Origin: Betaproteobacteria bacterium
Lineage (GTDB): Bacteria; Pseudomonadota; Gammaproteobacteria; Burkholderiales; JAEUOS01
Direction: 5' to 3'
DNA: 64,000 nt
Assembly (NCBI GenBank): GCA_028292405.1
Contig: JAQGMJ010000083.1
Coordinates: 68,464-132,463 of the forward strand
In this document: positions 43,547 through 50,510 of the stretch, in pieces
How positions within the stretch are numbered: the stretch's first letter is position 1
Layout of the letters: the number at the start of each line of letters is the position of its first letter
Translations under genes and position numbers: made by a program
The notes under the pieces: generated by a model
Database searches by the model: none
What the model saw: the letters and a program-made list of their open reading frames with translations, nothing else
What the model was told of the DNA's origin: nothing

Positions 43547-46500
43547 TCAGGGCATGCGCAGGTCCAGGGTGAAGGGGAAGTTGGGGTTGCGTTCTTCCGG
43601 CTTGACGCGCAGTTCGCCCGGGGTATGGCCCATGGCGACGAAGCGCGCCAGGCGCCGCCCTTCGGCGGCGTAGGCGTTGACCGGAAAGTCCTCATGCGCC
43701 CGTCCGCCAGGGTGGGCCACGTGGTACTGGGCGCCGCCCATGCTGCGGTTCATCCAGGTGTCGACCAGGTCGAATACCAGCGGCGCATGCACCGGAATGG
43801 TCGGGTGCAGCGAAGAGGGCGCGGCCCAGGCGCGGTAACGCACGCCGGCGACATACTCACCGACTCTTCCGGTAGGCGTCAGCGGCATGGCGCGGCCGTT
43901 GCACGTGAGCACGTGGCGGTTGTTGATCAGGCCGGTGGCCTTCACCTGCAGGCGCTCCAGCGTCGAATCGACATAGCGCACCGTGCCGGCGGGCGAGCCT
44001 TCCTCGCCCAGCACGTGCCAAGGCTCCAGCGCCGCGCGCAACTCGAACTGCGCGCCGTAGGCGGAGAATTCGCCGTAGCGCGGAAAGCGGAACTCGAAGT
44101 GCGAGGCGAACCACTCTGCCTTGAACGGGTAGCCCTCGTTGTTCAGCTCAGTGATCACGTCCTCGAAATCGCGCCAGACGAAGTAGGGCAGCATGAAGCG
44201 ATCGTGCAGTTCGGTGCCCCAGCGCACCAGCTTGGCCGGCTTGTATGGGTCGCGCCAGAAGCGCGCCACCAGCGCGCGCAGCAGCAACTGTTGCGTGAGC
44301 GACATGCGCGCGTGCGGCGGCATTTCGAAGGCGCGCAGTTCCAGCAGGCCCAGGCGCCCGGTGGAGGAGTCCGGCGAATACAGCTTGTCGATGCAAAACT
44401 CGGTGCGGTGGGTGTTGCCGGAGGAGTCGATCAGCAGGTTGCGCAGCACGCGGTCGACGATCCACGGCGGGCAGGCATTCGGGCCGGACTTCATCAGGCG
44501 GTCGATTTCGCCGAAGGCGACTTCGATCTCGTAGACCGAGTCGTTGCGCGCCTCGTCCAGGCGAGGCGCCTGGCTGGTCGGGCCGATGAACATGCCGGAG
44601 AACATGAACGACAGCGACGGGTGGTTGTGCCAATAGGCGATCAGGCTTTTCAGCAGGTCGGGCCGGCGCAGGAAGGGCGAGTCGACCACCGAGACCCCGC
44701 CCAGCACGAAGTGGTTGCCGCCGCCGGTGCCGGTGTGGCGGCCGTCGACCATGAATTTCTCCGTGGTCAGGCGGATTTCATGGGCGGCGTTGTAGAGGAA
44801 GGTGGTGTTGTCCACCAGCTCGCGCCAGGTCGCCACCGGCTGTACGTTGACCTCGATCACGCCGGGGTCGGGAGTGACGCGCAGCACCTTGAGGCGCGCG
44901 TCGCGCGGCGGCTCATAGCCTTCCAGCACCACCGGCAACTTCAATTCGGCGGCGGTGATTTCGATCGCGGCGGTCAGTTCGAGGTAGTCTTCGAGGCGTT
45001 CCATCGGCGGCATGAAAATGTACAGCACGCCGTTGCGCGCTTCCGTGCACATCGCGGTGCGGGTGATCCAGCCCGCCGACTGATGCGGGGCGGGACGGGT
45101 GTCGCTGCTGATCGCGGTCGTCTTGGCCGCTGCCTTGGCGGTACCGGTACCGGGGGCAGAGCCGCCGCCTTCGGGGTACACGCCTTGAGTGCTGGAGATG
45201 CGCTCGGCCGCCGTGTGCGGCGCACGCGGGCCGTCCAGCGGCGACTGGAACACGCGGGAGATCTCGCGATGCGCCGGCAAGGCGGCTTGCGGCGCGGTAA
45301 GGTCGGGGGCATGGGTCCACGGATAATCGGTGGCGCTGGCCCAGGGTTGCGAGTCCAGCGGCAGGCGCAGGCCGATTGCCGAATCGCCGGGGGTCAGGTA
45401 GCAGCGCTCGGGCCGCAGGAACCAATCGCCGGTCTGCCAGGCGCCGCTGGGCATGCGCTTGACCGGCAGCACGTAGCCGGCCACTTCGTCCAGCCCCTGG
45501 CTGAATATCTTGCGCAGGCGCTCGCGCTCCAGCGGGTCGGCCAGGCGCGAATCGAAAGGATCGACGTTGGTCGGCAGGCGGCGCTCGCGCCACAGGTAAT
45601 ACCAGGTGTCCTCGTAGGCCGGGAAGACGTATTTCGGGTCGAGCCGCAGCTTTTGCGCCAGCAGGGCGAGAAAGCGCCCGGCCTCGACTTCGGTGACACC
45701 GTAATTGACTTTCTCGTCGGCGAACAGCTTGGGGTCCGACCAGATGGTGTCGCCATCATCGCGCCAGAAACAGGAAAGCGACCAGCGCGGCAGTTGCTCG
45801 CCGGGGTACCACTTGCCCTGGCCGTAATGCAGCAGGCCGGTGGGGGCGTAGCGTGCCTTGAGTTTCGCCAGCAGGGTGGCGGAGAGGCCGCGCTTGGTCG
45901 GGCCGACTGCGTCGGTATTCCACTCCTCGCCTTCACGGTCGTCGACGGAAACGAAGGTCGGCTCGCCACCCATGGTCAGGCGCACGTCGCTGGCCACCAA
46001 CTCGCTTTCAATGCGCGTGCCCAGGGTCTCGATGCTCTTCCACTGCTCGTCGGTATAGGGCAGGGTGACGCGCGGGGATTCGAAAATCCGCGTCACGCTC
46101 ATCTCATGGCCGAACTCGACTTCGGCCGGGTCGGTCATGCCGGTGATCGGCGCGGCATTGCCCGGGTCTGGCGTGGCGGCCAGCGGAATGTGGCCTTCGC
46201 TGGCGAACAGCCCGGAGGTGGGGTCCAGGCCCACCCAGCCGGCGCCCGGCAGGTAGACCTCGCACCAGGCGTGCAGGTCGGTGAAATCGACCTCGGTGCC
46301 GGAAGGGCCGTCGAGCGACTTCACGTCGGCCTTCAACTGGATCAGGTAGCCGGAAACGAAGCGCGCCGCCATCCCGAGGTGGCGCAGCAACTGCACCAGC
46401 AGCCAGGTCGAATCGCGGCAGGAGCCGCTGGCGTTGGTCAGGGTCTCTTCCGGGGTCTGCACCCCGGGTTCCATGCGGATCAGGTAGCCGATGTCGCGCT

Positions 46501-46957
46501 GCAGGCCCTGATTGAGCGCCACCAGGTAGTCGATGGTGGGCATCGGCTCGCGCGGTACCGCGTCCAGGTATTTCTGGAACAGAGGCGTCGCCGGCAGCTT
46601 GCGCAGGTAAGGCTCCAGATCGTATTCGAGCGCGGGGTCGTACTTGAAGGGGATTTTTTCCGCTTCGGGCTCGAGAAAAAAGTCAAAGGGGTTGATCACC
46701 GCCATTTCGGCGACCAGGTCGACCTCGATCTTCAGTTCGCTGGCCGGCTCCGGAAACACCAGGCGCGCCAGGTAGTTGCCTTGCGGGTCCTGCTGCCAGT
46801 TGATGAAATGGTTGGCCGGGGTGACCGTCAGGGAATAGCTGAGGATGGGCGTGCGCGAATGCGGCGCCGGGCGCAGGCGCACGACCTGCGGGCCGATGCC
46901 CACCAGGCGGTCATAGCGGTAATGGGTAACGTGGCGCAGGGCGACGTGGATGGTCAA
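43547..46957 (-). CDS. Large transglutaminase-like/DUF2126 protein
   Basis: This 1136-residue protein has an N-terminal beta domain (IHVALRHVTHYRYDRLVGIGPQVVRLRP), a transglutaminase-like core with Cys in ASGSCRDSTWLLVQLL, His in FTDLHAWCEVYLP and Asp in GLDPTSGLFA, and a long DUF2126 region (about residue 340 to the end). In that region LTMGGEPTFVSVDDREGEEWN and KFMVDGRHTGTGGGNHFVLGG and RFPRYGEFSAYGAQFELR are family signatures. A linker near 615-665 is Thr/Ala/Pro-rich. The start is TTG 46957, with GAGGAAC six to twelve bases upstream. It heads the minus-strand set, divergent from the Anbu gene. Function unknown; the conserved Gly/Glu-rich motifs suggest another catalytic site. Confidence 0.93.
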   Translation of the reverse strand: MTIHVALRHVTHYRYDRLVGIGPQVVRLRPAPHSRTPILSYSLTVTPANHFINWQQDPQGNYLARLVFPEPASELKIEVDLVAEMAVINPFDFFLEPEAEKIPFKYDPALEYDLEPYLRKLPATPLFQKYLDAVPREPMPTIDYLVALNQGLQRDIGYLIRMEPGVQTPEETLTNASGSCRDSTWLLVQLLRHLGMAARFVSGYLIQLKADVKSLDGPSGTEVDFTDLHAWCEVYLPGAGWVGLDPTSGLFASEGHIPLAATPDPGNAAPITGMTDPAEVEFGHEMSVTRIFESPRVTLPYTDEQWKSIETLGTRIESELVASDVRLTMGGEPTFVSVDDREGEEWNTDAVGPTKRGLSATLLAKLKARYAPTGLLHYGQGKWYPGEQLPRWSLSCFWRDDGDTIWSDPKLFADEKVNYGVTEVEAGRFLALLAQKLRLDPKYVFPAYEDTWYYLWRERRLPTNVDPFDSRLADPLERERLRKIFSQGLDEVAGYVLPVKRMPSGAWQTGDWFLRPERCYLTPGDSAIGLRLPLDSQPWASATDYPWTHAPDLTAPQAALPAHREISRVFQSPLDGPRAPHTAAERISSTQGVYPEGGGSAPGTGTAKAAAKTTAISSDTRPAPHQSAGWITRTAMCTEARNGVLYIFMPPMERLEDYLELTAAIEITAAELKLPVVLEGYEPPRDARLKVLRVTPDPGVIEVNVQPVATWRELVDNTTFLYNAAHEIRLTTEKFMVDGRHTGTGGGNHFVLGGVSVVDSPFLRRPDLLKSLIAYWHNHPSLSFMFSGMFIGPTSQAPRLDEARNDSVYEIEVAFGEIDRLMKSGPNACPPWIVDRVLRNLLIDSSGNTHRTEFCIDKLYSPDSSTGRLGLLELRAFEMPPHARMSLTQQLLLRALVARFWRDPYKPAKLVRWGTELHDRFMLPYFVWRDFEDVITELNNEGYPFKAEWFASHFEFRFPRYGEFSAYGAQFELRAALEPWHVLGEEGSPAGTVRYVDSTLERLQVKATGLINNRHVLTCNGRAMPLTPTGRVGEYVAGVRYRAWAAPSSLHPTIPVHAPLVFDLVDTWMNRSMGGAQYHVAHPGGRAHEDFPVNAYAAEGRRLARFVAMGHTPGELRVKPEERNPNFPFTLDLRMP

Positions 46958-47045
46958 GTCAGGTTCCTCGTTTCTTCGGCGGCGGAGTCGGCTGACACAG
47001 TATGAGCAAGGACTATGCACACTTTGTGGCGGCCAGTTTACGTGC

Positions 47046-47075
47046 ATTATGCGGCGGCGCACCCGGCTGGTGCAA
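47046..47075 (-). promoter_or_regulatory. Candidate promoter for the DUF2126 operon
   Basis: On the minus strand, TTGCAC (47075-47070) and CATAAT (47051-47046) are 18 bases apart, about 90 bases before TTG 46957. The 236-base divergent gap shows no clear promoter for the Anbu gene on the plus strand. Confidence 0.35.
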
Positions 47076-47193
47076 TCTTCCAGGGCATGCGCACCACAAG
47101 CGCGGATCGCCTCCAGGTGGCAAAGCGGGTAACATCGCGGCTGGTGCCCTCCGTCATGCGCGCAGCGGCTCTTCTCCTGCCTGAATACAAAAC

Positions 47194-47925
47194 ATGACCT
47201 ATTGCGTCGCCATCCGCAACAGCACCGGCCTGGTGTTCCTTTCCGACTCCCGCACCAATGCCGGGGTGGACCAGATCAGCACCTTTCGCAAGATGCACAT
47301 CTACGAGGTGCCGGGCGAGCGCGTGATGGTGCTGCTCACCGCCGGCAACCTGGCGGTGAGCCAGTCGGTCGCCACCGGGTTGAAGGTGCAGATGGCCAAC
47401 AGCGGCGAAAAGAGCCTGGCCTCCTGCCCCAACATGTTTTCCGCCGCCAAGCTGGTAGGCGATGCGGTGCGCAAGGTGTATGACCGCGACGCGCCTTCGC
47501 TGCGCGAATTCGGCATTGAGTTCAACGTCAGCCTGCTGCTGGGCGGCCAGGTGAAGGGAGAGGAGCCGCGCCTGTTCCATATCTACTCGGCCGGCAATTT
47601 CATCGAAGCGACGGACGAGACGCCGTATTTCCAACTCGGCGAATCGAAGTACGGCAAGCCGATACTCGACCGCGTGATCGGCACCGGCCTGTCGCTGGAA
47701 GAAGTCGCCAAGTGTGCCCTGATCTCGATGGACTCGACCATCAAGTCCAACCTCTCGGTGGGCCTGCCGCTGGACCTGATGTGCTACGAGCGCGACAGCT
47801 TCAACGTCACCAAGCACAAGCTGATCGACTCGAAAGACGAATACTTCGCCTCGATCCGCGGCCGCTGGGCGGACCAGCTGAAAAAGGTGTTCTACGAACT
47901 GCCGGAGCCGGGGTATTGGATTTAG
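47194..47925 (+). CDS. Anbu-type proteasome-like peptidase
   Basis: Anbu (BPH) is a bacterial Ntn-hydrolase related to HslV and proteasome beta subunits. The 243-residue protein begins MTYCVAIRNSTGLVFLSDSRTNAG; removal of Met exposes Thr1 as nucleophile, with Asp17 in LSDSRT and Lys32 in STFRKMH at the positions expected for the catalytic partners. NVSLLLGGQ and YFQLGESKYGKPILDRVIGTGLSLEEVAKCALISMDSTIKSNLSVG complete the fold. No AAA unfoldase is encoded nearby. Relatives are usually found beside ATP-grasp, alpha-E and transglutaminase genes, as here. ATG 47194 lacks a clear ribosome site. Confidence 0.94.
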   Translation: MTYCVAIRNSTGLVFLSDSRTNAGVDQISTFRKMHIYEVPGERVMVLLTAGNLAVSQSVATGLKVQMANSGEKSLASCPNMFSAAKLVGDAVRKVYDRDAPSLREFGIEFNVSLLLGGQVKGEEPRLFHIYSAGNFIEATDETPYFQLGESKYGKPILDRVIGTGLSLEEVAKCALISMDSTIKSNLSVGLPLDLMCYERDSFNVTKHKLIDSKDEYFASIRGRWADQLKKVFYELPEPGYWI

Positions 47926-47944
47926 CCCGTCTCGGCAGCGGGAC

Positions 47945-47997
47945 GGGTTAATCCGGGTTAAATCCGGGTTAAATCCGGGTTAAATCTGGGTAAATCC
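47945..47997. repeat. Tandem repeat of GGGTTAAATCC, five units
   Basis: Units are GGGTTAATCC, GGGTTAAATCC twice, GGGTTAAATCT and GGGTAAATCC. The array lies between the stop of the Anbu gene and the end of the convergent MFS gene. No terminator hairpin is visible in this gap; the role of the array is unknown. Confidence 0.85.
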
Positions 47998-48011
47998 GAT
48001 ACCCCCGGGCC

Positions 48012-49229
48012 TTAAGCCTGCGCCGGCTGCAGGTTCGCCTCGGTCTCGCTCGGCAGCAGCGTCACCATCGTTGCCGTGCAGGCGGCGATCACCGCCATGG
48101 TGATCAGCAGCATGTCGAAACCCATGCCCTTGACCGCCGGCCCGAGCAGGTAGACAGCGAGCGAGCTGATGCCGAAAGACACCCCCAGGCGCATGCCGGC
48201 CACCCGCGAACGCAGGCGGTCGTCGACATAGCGCACGATCATCGCGTCGGTGAAGGGAATCGCGCCGAAGATGAAAACCATCACCGCCAGCAGCGCCGCG
48301 AACATCCACCAGCCCTGCGCGTGCGCGGCCAGCAGCAGCAGCGGAATCTGCGCCAGGGTGATGCCGAAATACAGCGGCTTCAAGGCCATCTTGTCGATCA
48401 GCCGGCCGACCACGATCTGCGCGAGCGAGGCGATGGTGTAGATCACGGCCAGCAGGCTGCCGATCACCGCCGGGTCCTCGATCACGCCGGCGAAGCGCTG
48501 GCCGAGCAACTGGCCGTTGCCGTTGGTGGTGAAGTTGAACAGCAGGCTGCCGGTGATGGCGGCTGCCGTCATCACCAAAAAGGCGCGCGCCAGCATCGCC
48601 GGCGTGAGTGCGACCTTGGCCTTGCCGGTGCGCTTGTGCGGCGCCTCGGTCTCGCGCGGGCAGACGATGGCGAAGGCGATGCCGCAGGCGATCGAGATCA
48701 GGCCGGGTACGGCGAAGGCGGCGCGCCAGCCGACCCACTTGATCAAAAAGCCGGTGACCACGGCGGCCACCGCCACGCCAAGATTGCCCGCCAGGCCGTT
48801 GACGCCGATGGTGGCGCCGGGGTTTTTCGCGTGCTGCACCAGCATCGGAATGCCGACTGGATGGTAGATCGAGGCGAAGACGCCGATCAGCCCCAGGGCG
48901 GTGGCGAGCTGCCAGGCGTTTTGCGTGAGCGACACCAGCAATGCGGCAGTGCCGATGCCGAAAAAGAACAGCAGCATCATCGCGCGGCGGCCCCACAGGT
49001 CGCCCAGGCGCCCGGAGGGCAGCGAGCCCAGGCCGAACAGGAAAAAGGCGCCGACGCCGTAGGGCATCAGGTCTTCCCATTTTGCGAAGCCGAATTGCGT
49101 CGCGATGCTGGTGACCGCGGCCGCGAAGATCAGCAGGAACATGTGGTCGAAGGCGTGCGCGATGTTCAGCAGCAGCGATACCGGGCGCGGCCAGCCGGTT
49201 TGCGCGAGGGAGGGGGTGGGCATAGTCAT
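48012..49229 (-). CDS. Major facilitator superfamily transporter (Fsr-like group)
   Basis: This 405-residue protein has about twelve membrane helices. Between helices 2 and 3 it has PSGRLGDLWGRRAMM, the MFS motif A, and FASIYHPVGIPMLVQ and GVNGLAGNLGVAVAA resemble the fosmidomycin-resistance (Fsr) group of exporters. The substrate is not known. The start is ATG 49229 (or 49223); an upstream extension has no ribosome site. It follows the AraC-type regulator gene on the same strand by 100 bases, which may control it. Confidence 0.88.
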   Translation of the reverse strand: MTMPTPSLAQTGWPRPVSLLLNIAHAFDHMFLLIFAAAVTSIATQFGFAKWEDLMPYGVGAFFLFGLGSLPSGRLGDLWGRRAMMLLFFFGIGTAALLVSLTQNAWQLATALGLIGVFASIYHPVGIPMLVQHAKNPGATIGVNGLAGNLGVAVAAVVTGFLIKWVGWRAAFAVPGLISIACGIAFAIVCPRETEAPHKRTGKAKVALTPAMLARAFLVMTAAAITGSLLFNFTTNGNGQLLGQRFAGVIEDPAVIGSLLAVIYTIASLAQIVVGRLIDKMALKPLYFGITLAQIPLLLLAAHAQGWWMFAALLAVMVFIFGAIPFTDAMIVRYVDDRLRSRVAGMRLGVSFGISSLAVYLLGPAVKGMGFDMLLITMAVIAACTATMVTLLPSETEANLQPAQA

Positions 49230-49329
49230 GGTGCGCAGTTTGCACCAATGGGGCCCGTCTGTCTTTCGGCCCTTTGCCAACAATTAGCGGAAAACAGCCA
49301 AGCCGTCCGGCGGCTCCCGGGGCTTCAAT

Positions 49330-50268
49330 TCAAAGCGTGGTGACCGGAATGCACAACTCGCACTCGAATGAACCGGTTTGCGGGTCATAGCGCGCACCCA
49401 CCGGGTAGTACTCGAGGAAAGGCCGGCTGTCCAACTGCATGCCGCTGGCCGGCAGCCAGTCACGCAGAAGAGCCTGCCATGGCACGGCAATGTCGGCGCC
49501 GTTGCCGTAGTAGGGGGTGCAGGCGTACATGCCGGCCGGCAAAGTGGTCGAGAGGGCGCCGACGACCGTGAAGTCGGCCGGCACTTCGACACAGGCGTCG
49601 TAGTGGCACTTCTCCGGCGCGGTAATCGCCGGGTCGTCGTGGGCGATGCCATAGCGCGCCGCGCCCATCAGGCCATGGGCGATCATCCAGGGGGCGAAGC
49701 TCTGCTGCCAGAAATCCGCGACGGGTTGGCCATACGGCCCGATGTAACGCATGTAGGCGATCTTGACCGGCTTGCGGTCGACAACTTTGACTTCCATGGC
49801 GGGCTCCATTGCATTGGTGGAAGCCCCATGATGCTCAAAGGCGTTCGTCAATGCCTGATCCGGATTGCCATTCGCCTGACCAGGATTGCTGTTCGGCGGG
49901 TCCGGACGCGCGATGCGCTGTTGCGCCTGCTGCTCGCGAAAGACCGTGGCGCTGACGCCGAAGCGCGTCTTGAAAGCGCGGGCGAATGCCTCGGCCGAGC
50001 CGAAACCCACGCCCAGCGCGATGTCCAGCACCGGCGTGTCCGGCTGGCCGATCAGGCGCACCGCCGCCCATTCCAGCCGGCGGCGGCGCAGGTAGTCGCC
50101 CAGGGTCTCGCCCATCCAGGCGGCGAACAGGCGGTGGAAATGAAAGGCGGAAAAATGCGCGACTTCGGCGAGAGTGGCCAGGTCCAGGTTCGCATCGAGA
50201 TGCGCGTCGATGTACTCCTGCACACGGTGCATGCGCTGGGCGTATTCGCGGCGGCTTTCTTGCGCCAT
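49330..50268 (-). CDS. AraC-family regulator with C-terminal GyrI-like effector domain
   Basis: This 312-residue protein has two AraC helix-turn-helix motifs at the N-terminus (about 15-110: LDLATLAEVAHFSAFHFHRLFAAWMGETLGDYLRRRRLEWA and VLDIALGVGFGSAEAFARAFKTRFGVSATVFR). A Pro/Asn-rich linker (about 115-150) follows and then a GyrI/SHS2-type ligand domain (about 155-312), as in Rob and BmrR-like regulators of drug or stress responses. YMRYIGPYGQ and ARYGIAHDDP and CHYDACVEV are seen in GyrI-like domains. It probably regulates the adjacent MFS gene. Start ATG 50268. Confidence 0.92.
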   Translation of the reverse strand: MAQESRREYAQRMHRVQEYIDAHLDANLDLATLAEVAHFSAFHFHRLFAAWMGETLGDYLRRRRLEWAAVRLIGQPDTPVLDIALGVGFGSAEAFARAFKTRFGVSATVFREQQAQQRIARPDPPNSNPGQANGNPDQALTNAFEHHGASTNAMEPAMEVKVVDRKPVKIAYMRYIGPYGQPVADFWQQSFAPWMIAHGLMGAARYGIAHDDPAITAPEKCHYDACVEVPADFTVVGALSTTLPAGMYACTPYYGNGADIAVPWQALLRDWLPASGMQLDSRPFLEYYPVGARYDPQTGSFECELCIPVTTL

Positions 50269-50278
50269 GGGCGGCCCG

Positions 50279-50491
50279 TTATAGCGGTGTGAAGCGCAGC
50301 CGTCCGTCTTCGATGCGCCCCTCGAACATTTCCTGCGGGCGCACCCACAACCCTGGCTGGTTCGGCCACAGGTGTTCGTAGAGCGTCATCGGCTCCAGCG
50401 TCTCGGAGTGCCTGGCGATGCCGACAACGCGATACAGTCCGCCCTTGTAGTGGCGATGGCTGGCGAGCTTGAGGGCCTCGGCTTCAGTCAT
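50279..50491 (-). CDS. DUF1653 domain protein
   Basis: This 70-residue protein matches DUF1653 over most of its length: HYKGGLYRVVGIARHSETLEPMTLYEHLWP and GLWVRPQEMFEGRI are the family core. The fold is a small beta barrel and the function is not known. It is 10 bases upstream of the AraC gene and 19 bases after the glnD stop, so it may lie on a common transcript. Confidence 0.9.
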   Translation of the reverse strand: MTEAEALKLASHRHYKGGLYRVVGIARHSETLEPMTLYEHLWPNQPGLWVRPQEMFEGRIEDGRLRFTPL

Positions 50492-50510
50492 GCAGCGGCT
50501 GTCGCTGCGC

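Noticed and set aside
43520-47005. Open frame of about 1160 codons on the plus strand opposite the DUF2126 gene
   Set aside because: It mirrors the third-position GC bias of the real minus-strand gene, has no family motifs, is rich in Arg/Gly/Ala/His, and lacks a ribosome site.
47945-47997. CRISPR array
   Set aside because: Units are 10-11 bases in direct contact without spacers, and no cas genes are in the window.
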